This document shows, one piece after another, positions 8,184-15,878 of a DNA stretch of 29,865 nucleotides. The translations under genes were made by a program, and so were the position numbers. The DNA comes from Firmicutes bacterium UBA4845 (GTDB lineage: Bacteria > Bacillota > Clostridia > Tissierellales > Sedimentibacteraceae). Where the stretch lies: assembly GCA_002399975.1 (NCBI GenBank), contig DHER01000102.1, positions 1 to 29,865 on the forward strand, given 5' to 3'. Numbering within the stretch: position 1 is the first letter of the stretch; every line of letters starts with the position of its first letter. The notes under the pieces are model-generated. The model was not told the DNA's origin, made no database searches, and worked only from the letters and a program-made list of their open reading frames with translations.

Positions 8184-8507
8184 ATGTGTAATAGATGTAA
8201 CAAGCACAATAGATGTAATTGTAATTGCAACTGTGATAGAACAGAAAATATTCCGAAAATTGCATTAAGAGGCCCTGGTTGTGCAAGATGCCCAAGCCCG
8301 TGCGACTGTCCATGCAGAGACAATATTGGATGTAATGATCTATTGGATATTATCGACAGGCGATGCGATAATACGGCCGGCGCAGAATACGAATGTAATA
8401 GCTATGTATCCGGACCTTGTAGAACACGCTGTAATGACACCTGTGGCAGAAGAAGCTGCAGATGCCCATGGAGCAATCTGACAACACCTACTACAGTCCC
8501 AAGATAA
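8184..8507 (+). CDS. Very cysteine-rich small protein, function unknown
   Basis: A 107-residue protein with 19 cysteines. The N-terminus is a CN-repeat tract (CNCNCNC at residues 11-17), followed by a CxxC/CxC cluster (C33, C36, C40, C42, C44), then spaced Cys and Arg residues. There is no signal peptide or membrane segment. TAAGGTG (8171-8177) lies 6 bases before the ATG, and a hairpin follows the stop. Other open frames on both strands here are short and lack ribosome sites, so this frame is preferred. It precedes a spore protein gene; a cross-linked spore-coat role or metal binding is possible, but neither is shown. No family is recognised. Confidence 0.65.
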   Translation: MCNRCNKHNRCNCNCNCDRTENIPKIALRGPGCARCPSPCDCPCRDNIGCNDLLDIIDRRCDNTAGAEYECNSYVSGPCRTRCNDTCGRRSCRCPWSNLTTPTTVPR

Positions 8508-8529
8508 TAGTATAAAGAGATTAAAGCAC

Positions 8530-8555
8530 TGGCCCCAAATCATGGATTTGGGCCA
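8530..8555 (+). terminator. Hairpin after the cysteine-rich gene
   Basis: TGGCCCCAAATC (8530-8541) pairs with GATTTGGGCCA (8545-8555) with one bulged C and a 3-base loop. It sits 23 bases after the stop and is followed by a T-rich stretch. Confidence 0.65.
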
Positions 8556-8682
8556 TTTGCTTATATTTATTATAATTTATTTTATAATTTATTATAATTT
8601 TTTGAAATTTTTATCAGTTTATTTTTTTTATAACAGATAATAATAACTATATAGCTTCATAAAATGAAAGGAGCTGTGTAGT

Positions 8683-8907
8683 ATGAGCAAAAGAAATAAA
8701 TTGGTAGTTCCTGAAGCTCAGCAGGCTGTAAATAATTTAAAAATGGAAATAGCCCAAGATATGGGCATTTCAGCAGTAAGCGGTGCAACATCCGAAATGT
8801 ATCCTGCTGTTGTAAATGGTCTCAGCGTCAGAGAAATGGTACGTATGGGAGAAAAAATGCTAATGAGCAAACAAAATCAGGCTCCTACTGATAATGATAT
8901 TTTCTAA
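8683..8907 (+). CDS. Alpha/beta-type small acid-soluble spore protein (SASP)
   Basis: A 74-residue DNA-binding protein that coats and protects the chromosome in dormant spores and is degraded on germination. LVVPEAQQAVNNLKMEIAQDMGI is the family core; KMEIAQDMGI (residues 20-29) is the first signature, and the Glu-Ile bond within it is where the germination protease cuts in relatives. The second signature is looser here (PAVVNGLSVREMVRMGE instead of the usual G-x-V-G-G form), so this is a divergent member. AAAGGAG precedes the ATG. Expression is expected in the forespore under sigmaG, but I could not assign a convincing sigmaG promoter. Confidence 0.92.
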   Translation: MSKRNKLVVPEAQQAVNNLKMEIAQDMGISAVSGATSEMYPAVVNGLSVREMVRMGEKMLMSKQNQAPTDNDIF

Positions 8908-8941
8908 AAGCAACATACTCTGTAAAACTTAATATTTTAAC

Positions 8942-8982
8942 AGGAAAAGGGTACTTTTCTTAACGGCAGTATCCTTTTTCCT
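8942..8982 (+). terminator. Terminator after the SASP gene
   Basis: AGGAAAAGGGTAC (8942-8954) pairs imperfectly with GTATCCTTTTTCCT (8969-8982) across a loop of about 14 bases, with a T-rich 3' arm and TTTAAAA after it. Confidence 0.6.
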
Positions 8983-9087
8983 TTAAAATCATTGATTATT
9001 AATTAACAATTATGTATTTAACTCTACAAGTCTGCATTTGTAACGTGAACGGCTGTTTATAAACACTTTTTGCTGCAATGTGTTTCC

Positions 9088-9116
9088 TTGACTTTTACAA
9101 TATACAGATATATAAT
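9088..9116 (+). promoter_or_regulatory. SigmaA-type promoter of nfnAB
   Basis: TTGACT (9088-9093), a 17-base spacer and a perfect TATAAT (9111-9116) lie about 50 bases before the nfnA ATG. A possible Rex-like dyad lies upstream at 8992-9009. Confidence 0.8.
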
Positions 9117-9164
9117 AGGCAAAGTGGGAAGATAATCTGAAAATAAATTTATTGGAGGAAAGCA

Positions 9165-10052
9165 ATGTATAAGATAACAAAAAAAGAAGTTTTAGCTCCC
9201 AATATTTATCTTATGGTCATAGAAGCACGCAGGATTGCAAAATCTGCACTGCCCGGACAATTTCTTATTGTAAAAATGGACGAAAAGGGAGAAAGAATTC
9301 CCCTTACAATATGCGACTATGACAAAAAAGAAGGAACCGTTACAATAGTATTTCAAACTGTTGGATATTCAACTCAAAGGATGGCAAAATATGAAGCAGG
9401 TGAATATTTTTCCGATGTTGTAGGCCCATTAGGGAAGCCATCCGGATTTGTAAATGATGATATAGAAGAATTAAAAAAGAAAAAAATAATTTTTGTAGCC
9501 GGCGGCGTAGGTGCAGCTCCTGTATACCCACAGTTAAAATGGCTTCATGAGCATGGTATATCAGCTGATGCAATAGTAGGATGCAAGTCAAAAAATTACC
9601 TCCTTCTAGAAGAAAAAATGAAAGCCGTTGCAGGAAAACTGTATATTGCTACAGATGACGGCACCTATGGATATAAGGGTTTTGTAACAGATCTCCTCAA
9701 AGATCTTATAGATAAAGAGAAAAAAGAATACAATCTGGTAATAGCCATAGGACCTATGATTATGATGAAATTCGTATCAAAGCTTACAAAGGAATATGGT
9801 ATAAAAACAATTGTAAGTTTAAACCCTATAATGGTAGACGGAACAGGAATGTGCGGAGGCTGCAGGGTAACTGTAGGCGGAGAAGTTAAGTTCGCGTGTG
9901 TTGACGGTCCTGAATTTGACGGACACCTTGTAAACTTTGAAGAAGCCATGAGAAGGCAAACTCTGTACAAAACAGAAGAAGGAAGAAAACTTCTGAGAGC
10001 TGAAGAAGGCGATACGCATCACGGTAAATGCGGATTAGGAGGTGACGAATAG
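9165..10052 (+). CDS. nfnA: NfnA: NADH-dependent reduced ferredoxin:NADP+ oxidoreductase, small subunit
   Basis: A 295-residue flavoprotein of the ferredoxin-NADP reductase type. With NfnB it performs flavin-based electron bifurcation between NADPH, NAD+ and ferredoxin. The N-terminal FAD-binding barrel carries RIPLTICDYD; the NAD-binding part carries FVAGGVGAAPVYPQL (110-124). C230, C233 and C245 in GTGMCGGCR and KFACVDGPEF would hold a [2Fe-2S] cluster; in characterised NfnA the fourth ligand is an Asp. The same fold serves dihydroorotate dehydrogenase PyrK, but overlap with the NfnB gene supports Nfn. GGAGG precedes the ATG. Confidence 0.9.
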   Translation: MYKITKKEVLAPNIYLMVIEARRIAKSALPGQFLIVKMDEKGERIPLTICDYDKKEGTVTIVFQTVGYSTQRMAKYEAGEYFSDVVGPLGKPSGFVNDDIEELKKKKIIFVAGGVGAAPVYPQLKWLHEHGISADAIVGCKSKNYLLLEEKMKAVAGKLYIATDDGTYGYKGFVTDLLKDLIDKEKKEYNLVIAIGPMIMMKFVSKLTKEYGIKTIVSLNPIMVDGTGMCGGCRVTVGGEVKFACVDGPEFDGHLVNFEEAMRRQTLYKTEEGRKLLRAEEGDTHHGKCGLGGDE

Positions 10053-11443
10053 TGGAAAGTAAATTTGACAAAATGAAAAGAACACCTGTCAAAGAACAGG
10101 ACCCTAAAAAAAGAGCAACAAATTTCAAAGAAGTCTGTTTGGGATATACAGAGGAAGAGGCTGTTCAAGAAGCATCAAGATGCCTTAACTGCAAAAAGCC
10201 TATGTGTGTTACACAATGCCCTGTAAATATAAATATTCCTGAGTTTATACACCATGTCAAAAATCACGAATTTGAAGAAGCTGCAAGGGTAATAGCAAAA
10301 TCAAGCTCATTGCCGGCTGTATGCGGAAGAGTGTGCCCTCAGGAAACTCAATGCGAGCAAAAATGTGTTCTCGGGAAAAAAGGAGAAGCCATAGCTATAG
10401 GAAAGATTGAAAGATTTGTCGCTGACTGGTCAAGGGAAAATAATATAGATTTATCCGAAAGGAAACCCGGAAACGGCAAAAAAGTAGCTGTTGTCGGAAG
10501 CGGACCGGCAGGACTTGCATGTGCCGGAGATTTGGCTAAGCTTGGATATGACGTAACTATATTTGAAGCTCTCCATAAATCAGGCGGAGTACTTGTTTAT
10601 GGGATACCGGAATTTAGACTGCCTAAGAGCATAGTTGGACACGAAGTGGAAAATCTTAAAAAATTAGGAGTCAAAATAGAAAATAACGTAATAATAGGAA
10701 AAACCGTTAAATTGGACGAGCTATTAGAGGAAGAAGATTTTGATGCTGCCTTCATAGGCTCCGGAGCAGGTCTTCCGAAATTTATGGAAATACCGGGAGA
10801 AAATCTTAACGGAGTCCTATCAGCAAATGAATTTTTAACAAGAAATAATCTTATGAAAGCTTACAACGACGAATATGATACTCCTATAAGTGTAGGCAAA
10901 AAGGTTGCCGTAGTAGGCGGCGGAAACGTAGCAATGGATGCCGCAAGAACTGCACTCAGGCTTGGAGCTGAAGTTTATATAGTATATAGAAGGTCGGAGC
11001 AAGAACTTCCTGCAAGAGCTGAAGAAGTTCATCATGCTAAAGAAGAAGGCATAATATTCAATCTCCTTACAAATCCTGTAGAAATTCTTGGAGATGAAAA
11101 AGGATTGGTAAATGGCATCAGGTGTATTAAAATGGAACTTGGAAAACCTGATGCATCAGGAAGAAGGCGTCCTATAGAAATAAAAGGATCTGAATTTGTA
11201 ATAGATGTGGATATGGTCATTATGGCATTAGGTACATCTCCTAACCCTCTTATTTCGTCAACAACAAAGGGACTTGAAGTAAATAAGAAAAAATGTCTTA
11301 TTGTTGATGAGGAAACAGGATTAACAACAAAAGAAAAAGTATATGCCGGCGGAGATGCTGTAACAGGAGCAGCTACAGTAATACTTGCCATGGGAGCAGG
11401 TAAAAAAGCCGCAGAATCAATTCACGAAATGCTGAGCAAGTAA
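10052..11443 (+). CDS. nfnB: NfnB: NADH-dependent reduced ferredoxin:NADP+ oxidoreductase, large subunit (GltD-like)
   Basis: A 463-residue iron-sulfur flavoprotein and the partner of NfnA. The N-terminal helical domain binds two [4Fe-4S] clusters through C44, C47, C52, C56 and C91, C95, C101, C105. An FAD motif (VVGSGPAGLACAGDLA, about 147-162) and an NADPH-binding motif (VAVVGGGNVAMDAARTALRLG, near residue 290) follow. The C-terminal YAGGDAVTGAATVILAMGAG completes the FAD site. It is also called glutamate synthase small subunit in databases, but no large glutamate synthase gene is present. It starts with GTG; the NfnA stop and this start overlap by one base (TAGTG), with AGGAGGTGA just upstream, which indicates translational coupling. 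Confidence 0.92.
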   Translation: MESKFDKMKRTPVKEQDPKKRATNFKEVCLGYTEEEAVQEASRCLNCKKPMCVTQCPVNINIPEFIHHVKNHEFEEAARVIAKSSSLPAVCGRVCPQETQCEQKCVLGKKGEAIAIGKIERFVADWSRENNIDLSERKPGNGKKVAVVGSGPAGLACAGDLAKLGYDVTIFEALHKSGGVLVYGIPEFRLPKSIVGHEVENLKKLGVKIENNVIIGKTVKLDELLEEEDFDAAFIGSGAGLPKFMEIPGENLNGVLSANEFLTRNNLMKAYNDEYDTPISVGKKVAVVGGGNVAMDAARTALRLGAEVYIVYRRSEQELPARAEEVHHAKEEGIIFNLLTNPVEILGDEKGLVNGIRCIKMELGKPDASGRRRPIEIKGSEFVIDVDMVIMALGTSPNPLISSTTKGLEVNKKKCLIVDEETGLTTKEKVYAGGDAVTGAATVILAMGAGKKAAESIHEMLSK

Positions 11444-11454
11444 AATAAACGATA

Positions 11455-11478
11455 GATAAATAGATAAATAGATAAATA
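11455..11478. repeat. Three tandem copies of an 8-bp unit
   Basis: GATAAATA is repeated three times without change at 11455, 11463 and 11471, just after the nfnB stop. It is probably a replication-slippage microsatellite. Confidence 0.85.
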
Positions 11479-11500
11479 GTTAATTCCTTAAATATATAAT

Positions 11501-11536
11501 AAAAAACTGCTGATTTTAAAAACCAAGCAGTTTTTT
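11501..11536. terminator. Bidirectional terminator between nfnB and the LCP gene
   Basis: AAAAAACTGCT (11501-11511) is perfectly complementary to AGCAGTTTTTT (11526-11536). T runs occur on the 3' side of both strands, so it can stop transcription of nfnAB and of the convergent LCP gene. Confidence 0.85.
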
Positions 11537-11571
11537 ATTAATTACGTATTACATTAAAATCTTTGTTGTGT

Positions 11572-12468
11572 TTAATCAATATTAAGTATAGCATATACAA
11601 GGTCTTCAGTTTCTTCCTGATCCATAATATAAAACGAAAGACCATTCAGCGTCTTTGATTTGCCGGGCAGTACGTGAAAATTTAAATTATCCGTTGAAAA
11701 TCCTGTGCTCCCCACTGCCAACGATGTTACTTCAGACAATGAAAAATCAGTTGTAACATTGTGGTACAATTCACTTATAACTGCAGGAAGCCTGAAGCCC
11801 AATGCCTTATCTATTGCTTCCTTGACAAATCCCTGTTGTGCATTTATTCTCTCTAAGTCGGAACCTCCGTAATCGGTGTATCCTCGATAATTTGTTTTCC
11901 TGAATCTTAAGAATTCCATTACATTGCTGCCGTCAATCTTCTGTCTTCCTTCAGGGATATTAATATCCAAAGGCGGATCTGAATAAGGATCGCTGTACCT
12001 CATGTGAAACGGAACATCTACCTCAACTCCACCAATGGCTTCAACTGCTGCTCTTACACCATTATAATCAATAGTAACGTATTTATCTATTTCTATACCC
12101 GTTATACTACGAATAATTTCTTCTAATCCTTCTATTCCCTTTGCTGTATAGACAGAATTAATTTTATTATTTGCGCTGTTTACAAATCCGTCCCTTTCAA
12201 CATATGTATCCCTTGGAATAGATATAATATCAGCCTTTTTATCCTTTGTATCATAGCTTATAACCATTATAGTATCAGAACGTTCATGCTCTAATCCCAA
12301 TAAAAGCACATTTATTCGTTTTCCTTCACCTTTGCTGATTATATTAAATATATCTGTAGCATCGGCATTTTCACCACCATAAAAGGAAGTATACATAAAT
12401 ACTCCTCCTGCCACTACCAAGGAAAAGCAAATGAGCGATGTTAAAAACACTTTTAAAAAACGTCTCAA
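11572..12468 (-). CDS. LytR-CpsA-Psr (LCP) family cell-wall polymer ligase
   Basis: A 298-residue membrane-anchored enzyme whose family transfers undecaprenyl-linked teichoic acids or capsular glycans to peptidoglycan. One N-terminal membrane helix (about residues 6-27) is followed by an extracytoplasmic catalytic domain: INVLLLGLEHERSDTIMVISY with the conserved Arg/Asp, ADIISIPRDTYV, NKINSVYTAKG, and later DLERINAQQGFVKEAI. The longer frame from 12492 is less likely: GGAGGAG (12475-12481) lies 6 bases before a TTG at 12468, which I take as the start. A -35/-10 pair, TTTACA (12525-12530) and TATTAT (12503-12508) with a 16-base spacer, lies upstream. Confidence 0.9.
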   Translation of the reverse strand: MRRFLKVFLTSLICFSLVVAGGVFMYTSFYGGENADATDIFNIISKGEGKRINVLLLGLEHERSDTIMVISYDTKDKKADIISIPRDTYVERDGFVNSANNKINSVYTAKGIEGLEEIIRSITGIEIDKYVTIDYNGVRAAVEAIGGVEVDVPFHMRYSDPYSDPPLDINIPEGRQKIDGSNVMEFLRFRKTNYRGYTDYGGSDLERINAQQGFVKEAIDKALGFRLPAVISELYHNVTTDFSLSEVTSLAVGSTGFSTDNLNFHVLPGKSKTLNGLSFYIMDQEETEDLVYAILNID

Positions 12469-12502
12469 ATTAAACTCCTCCGATAAAAACATATCAAGTT
12501 AC

Positions 12503-12530
12503 ATAATATCACAAAAAATTTTTTTGTAAA
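12503..12530 (-). promoter_or_regulatory. Promoter of the LCP gene
   Basis: On the minus strand TTTACA (12525-12530), a 16-base spacer and TATTAT (12503-12508) precede the TTG start at 12468. A CAAAGT-ACTTTG dyad (12561-12573) lies just upstream. Confidence 0.55.
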
Positions 12531-12560
12531 GAATTTAAATCTTAAAAATTAATTAAAAAT

Positions 12561-12573
12561 CAAAGTGACTTTG
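12561..12573. repeat. CAAAGT-N-ACTTTG dyad upstream of the LCP promoter
   Basis: A perfect 6-1-6 palindrome just upstream of the -35 box of the LCP gene. A near-copy with a 2-base centre lies at 21980-21993, upstream of the reductase-remnant promoter. Confidence 0.45.
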
Positions 12574-12580
12574 TTCTATG

Positions 12581-13129
12581 TTATAAATTCTCGTTATATG
12601 CTTTTTCAAAATCCATTTCCTGCAGTTCGCTCTCCAGGTATCTTGCATAGGTGTATAATACATCAGACAACCTGTTCACAAACTTCAAAAGAACATCACT
12701 TGTTTCTTCATTTCTTTTCAATGCAATGATTCTTCTTTCAGCTCTCCTGCATATGGTCCTTGAAACATGCAAAGCTGCAGCTGCTTTAGAAGATCCCGGT
12801 ATTATAAATTTATCGTCTCCTTTTATTTTAAGAATATATTCATCGATTATTTTTTCCAGGGCGGACACATCTTCTTCCCTGATTTTATACTTGTATTTTC
12901 CTTCTTCAACAGTTGCCAACTCTCCCGCCACAAAAAAAAGCCGCATCTGAATACTTTTTAAGGATTCCACTATGTTTTCATCTTCAACAAATTTCATTGC
13001 AAATCCTATAGACGAATTCAGTTCATCAATTGTACCATAAGATTCTACCCTCAGCGAATCCTTAGCTACTCTTGTTCCGTCATACAAAGACGTCTGCCCC
13101 TTATCTCCTGTCTTAGTATAAATTTCCAT
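12581..13129 (-). CDS. pduO: PduO-type ATP:cob(I)alamin adenosyltransferase
   Basis: A 182-residue helical-bundle enzyme that transfers adenosyl from ATP to cob(I)alamin to make coenzyme B12. The N-terminal TKTGDKGQTSLYDGTRVAKD is the ATP-binding signature. SRTICRRAERRII (about 126-138) carries the conserved Arg-rich helix, and NRLSDVLYTYARYLE (about 157-171) the C-terminal active-site helix. Full family length. GGGAGG precedes the ATG, and the gene starts 32 bases after rsmA, so it is probably the last gene of the 3D-protein/rnmV/rsmA group. The link to rRNA maturation genes looks incidental, but the enzyme fits the corrinoid metabolism at the left edge. Confidence 0.93.
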   Translation of the reverse strand: MEIYTKTGDKGQTSLYDGTRVAKDSLRVESYGTIDELNSSIGFAMKFVEDENIVESLKSIQMRLFFVAGELATVEEGKYKYKIREEDVSALEKIIDEYILKIKGDDKFIIPGSSKAAAALHVSRTICRRAERRIIALKRNEETSDVLLKFVNRLSDVLYTYARYLESELQEMDFEKAYNENL

Positions 13130-13161
13130 AAATCCTCCCCTTATTTCTATTATTATATTTA

Positions 13162-14040
13162 TTATATTAATTTTTTAATTTCATCAGATATTTTGCCAAA
13201 CTCGTAAAGGTTCAGCGTTTCTCCCCTAACTTCCGAAGCTATACCTGCCCCCTCCAACGCTCCTTTAATCATATCCTTTGATATTTTTAAATTATTGCTA
13301 AGGGCATTCAAAAGTGTCTTCCTTCTTTGGCCGAAAGACGCTTTTATTACGTTAAAAAGCAAAGCTTCATCCTGAACCTTAATTCTCGGCTCCCTCAATA
13401 TATTAAACTCTATTATTGCCGAATCCACCTTAGGCCTGGGTACAAATACTGTATTTGGAACAATCATTGCTATATTTGTATTTGCCCTATATTGTACGGC
13501 CAAAGTTATGGCACCATATTCCCTGCTTCCAGGAGATGAACTTAACCTTTGTGCAACTTCTTTTTGAACCATTACCACCATTTTAGATATTTTGTATTTT
13601 TCCTCTAATATTTTCATAATTATGGGAGTTGTTATATAATACGGAAGGTTAGCTACTATTTTAACATCAAGTCCGTTAAACTCTTCTTCAATAAGTTTAT
13701 TAACATCCATTTTTATAAAATCTTCGTAAATAATTCTTAAATTATCATAGTTTAACGTTTCCTCGTGCACTTCTCTCAGGCTTTTATCAATCTCAACAGC
13801 AACCACCTTTTTTGCCCTGCTGCACAGAACCTGAGTCAATGCTCCAAATCCCGGACCTATTTCCAATACGCCTGTGCTCTCATCTAATTCCGCAGTCTCA
13901 GCTATTTTATTTATAATATTTCCATCTATTAAAAAATTCTGACCCAGCCCTTTTCTGAATTTAAATCCATGCTTGTCCAGTATATCTTTCATCACTCTCG
14001 GTGAATACAGTTTCTTTTCATCCATTATTATCTGCCCCAT
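13162..14040 (-). CDS. rsmA: 16S rRNA (adenine1518-N6/adenine1519-N6)-dimethyltransferase
   Basis: A 292-residue SAM-dependent enzyme (KsgA) that dimethylates two adenosines in the 3' hairpin of 16S rRNA late in 30S assembly. KFRKGLGQNFLID (28-39) and VLEIGPGFGALTQVL (58-72) are the SAM-binding motifs; NLPYYITTPI (131-140) is the catalytic motif IV. The C-terminal helical domain with FGQRRKTLLNAL is intact. The ATG overlaps the rnmV stop by one base (TAATG), which suggests coupling. An internal ATG at 14025 (MDEKKL) has a slightly better ribosome site and could be the true start. Confidence 0.97.
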   Translation of the reverse strand: MGQIIMDEKKLYSPRVMKDILDKHGFKFRKGLGQNFLIDGNIINKIAETAELDESTGVLEIGPGFGALTQVLCSRAKKVVAVEIDKSLREVHEETLNYDNLRIIYEDFIKMDVNKLIEEEFNGLDVKIVANLPYYITTPIIMKILEEKYKISKMVVMVQKEVAQRLSSSPGSREYGAITLAVQYRANTNIAMIVPNTVFVPRPKVDSAIIEFNILREPRIKVQDEALLFNVIKASFGQRRKTLLNALSNNLKISKDMIKGALEGAGIASEVRGETLNLYEFGKISDEIKKLI

Positions 14041-14576
14041 TAATACGATTTCTTAATTGCTTTTTCCAACTCTTCTCTTGTAATTCCAAAAGAATTAAGC
14101 CTTTTTAAAAACTGCTTTGCACTGCAGTAACCTATGCCAAGCTCGTCCCCGACTGCAGCCCTTATTTTCGATGCATTTTTATTTCCAACAAGCTTATAGT
14201 ATAACATATCGTTTAAAGTAAATTCCTCCTGGCTTTTAGATATTTCCGCTCTGGCATTTTTCAATGCTTCCCTTATATCCTTGGGAGACGCATTTTCAAC
14301 GCCAATGTTTCCGTTCTTTTTTGCCTTATCTCTCGGAATAAAAGCATGTTTGCAATTTCCAATTTCAGCCGAAAGCATATATCTTATTTTCTTCCCGGGA
14401 AAATCAGGATCAGTCAATACTATGACCCCCCTATTTTTTGATGCCTTCTTTATCACACTTATTATATCCTTATTTAAACCAAGTCCGCTTGTGGCAATAA
14501 CCTGAGCATCAACTGCTCTTTTAACTGCAGATATGTCCGACTTGCCTTCCACCACTATTATTTCTTTAATCAACAT
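14040..14576 (-). CDS. rnmV: Ribonuclease M5 (5S rRNA maturation)
   Basis: A 178-residue TOPRIM-domain nuclease that trims the 5S rRNA precursor in Firmicutes. IKEIIVVEGKSD carries the catalytic Glu (E10), and IVLTDPDFPGKKIR carries the DxD pair (D56, D58). HAFIPRDKAKKNGNIGVENA is an RNase M5 hallmark that separates it from primases and RecR. The order 3D-domain protein, rnmV, rsmA is the same as yabE-rnmV-ksgA in Bacillus subtilis. Confidence 0.96.
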   Translation of the reverse strand: MLIKEIIVVEGKSDISAVKRAVDAQVIATSGLGLNKDIISVIKKASKNRGVIVLTDPDFPGKKIRYMLSAEIGNCKHAFIPRDKAKKNGNIGVENASPKDIREALKNARAEISKSQEEFTLNDMLYYKLVGNKNASKIRAAVGDELGIGYCSAKQFLKRLNSFGITREELEKAIKKSY

Positions 14577-14656
14577 AATCTCCTTTACCTTTTATTATGC
14601 CATAATTTAAAACGTTATAGTTACAATATACACTATTTTTTTCAATTTGAATACAA

Positions 14657-14698
14657 AAAAAAGAAAAAATCCTGGCTAGAAGAGATTTTTTCTTTTTT
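14657..14698 (-). terminator. Terminator-like hairpin between the 3D-protein gene and rnmV
   Basis: The 15-base arms 14657-14671 and 14684-14698 are complementary with a 12-base loop and are almost pure A on one side and T on the other. Downstream of the 3D-protein gene on the minus strand it would end in T, so it may stop or attenuate transcription into rnmV. Confidence 0.6.
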
Positions 14699-14731
14699 AT
14701 TATTTTTTTTAAATTCTGATGTTATCCAAAG

Positions 14732-15463
14732 TTACTCTAAAATATAAACCTTTACTTGCCTAATGCCAAAATTGGATACACCAACTGCGTCTCCAATAAA
14801 CAAGTCAATTCGCTTGCCCTTAATCGCTCCTCCAGTATCAAGGGCCGTTGCGTAGCCATAGTCAGGACTGCCATCTGTTGAAGCTACATACAGCTTTGAA
14901 CCAAGCGGTATTACACTTGGATCTACCGAAACCGTACCTGGCTGAGCTTTGGTGCCAGATGCTGTTATTCCATAGTCGGGATCACCGGGATATTTACCTG
15001 TACTTTCATATGATAAATCATATGCCGTTGCAACCATATCAAGTTCAGACACATATCTGAAGCTTCCCCTTGATGCAACAACTTCATATTCCTTGGTCCC
15101 CACTTCGATTACTTCGTCTACCGGGTCAATATAAACAATTTCTTCCTCTAAAGACTTCGAAACCATTGTTCCATCAACATAGCATTCCTGGTAGACTGAT
15201 TTTTTCATGCCGTCTGAACCCCTTTGAACTACCTGTTCATATCCGACGTACTGTTTATCATTATACAATATTTTTATGTCGTGTTCTACTCCGATTCTAT
15301 CAATATCATACTTTACTTCTCTTAGCGGAACTTCCGGATCAACAACAGGCCTGACCTTAGCCTCCGCAAGAGTATTAAATTTTTCTTCATTATTATAGTA
15401 AACTACAATAAAGCTCATTATTAATACTGCTAAAATAAAAAATGGGTATCTTTTCCTTATCAT
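14732..15463 (-). CDS. Membrane-anchored G5/3D-domain cell-wall protein (YabE-like)
   Basis: A 243-residue surface protein. One N-terminal membrane helix (about 7-23) acts as anchor or uncleaved signal. A G5-like beta region spans about 50-130. The C-terminal 3D domain (about 142-243) is well conserved: MVATAYDLS, GITASGTKAQPGTVSVDPSVIPLGSKLYV, ALDTGGAIKGKRIDLFIGD. The three Asp residues that name the domain (D209, D220, D225) are present. 3D domains are related to lytic transglycosylase cores of the MltA type and to resuscitation factors, so peptidoglycan cleavage is likely. Compared with YabE it is short, apparently lacking most of the repeated DUF348 region. Position next to rnmV matches yabE. 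Confidence 0.85.
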   Translation of the reverse strand: MIRKRYPFFILAVLIMSFIVVYYNNEEKFNTLAEAKVRPVVDPEVPLREVKYDIDRIGVEHDIKILYNDKQYVGYEQVVQRGSDGMKKSVYQECYVDGTMVSKSLEEEIVYIDPVDEVIEVGTKEYEVVASRGSFRYVSELDMVATAYDLSYESTGKYPGDPDYGITASGTKAQPGTVSVDPSVIPLGSKLYVASTDGSPDYGYATALDTGGAIKGKRIDLFIGDAVGVSNFGIRQVKVYILE

Positions 15464-15878
15464 TTTACCACCAACCTTTAAAAGTTTTCCGAAATTGACA
15501 ATCTCGTTGTCAATTAAAGGTATAAATTTTTACTGAAAAAAATTTACTTTTTGTATAAGTATAAACTCACACATTATAGGCAATCCCTATGCAAAATCCC
15601 ATCTTTTTTACACGAATGATATTATACCTCAATTGTATTAATAATACAAATTAATTTTTTCTTAAGGATGTACCTTCAGCTATAACTTTTTTTAATTATT
15701 TGGATGTATAGTATATAAAAAGTAAATTTCCTGTAAAACAACCATATTATTTGCATATTTTTAGGAAACATACCCATTTTTCATAAAAAAAGAAGAAATA
15801 TCAGCCATTAATTTCTAATTAAATGGATAATTATACCTTAGCATTTGTTTATTATGACTTATATTGTCTTATTTTTAT
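15464..15878. other. 415-base AT-rich intergenic region
   Basis: No gene-sized frame. Near the 3D-protein gene there is a 9-bp perfect inverted repeat (15493-15501 with 15507-15515) containing TTGACA on both strands; it may be an operator, but I could not pair it with a good -10 box. Near the kinase gene, an imperfect hairpin (15805-15826) followed on the minus strand by a T-rich tract (complement of 15783-15800) is a plausible terminator. Nothing else is recognised. Confidence 0.5.

Noticed and set aside
8281..8543. Two other open frames overlapping the cysteine-rich gene (8281-8481 plus, 8340-8543 minus)
   Set aside because: Neither has a ribosome binding site, and the 8184 frame has a good one and ends just before a hairpin.
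10052..11443. Glutamate synthase small subunit as the name for the GltD-like gene
   Set aside because: No large subunit gene is near; the overlapping NfnA-type partner points to the transhydrogenase.
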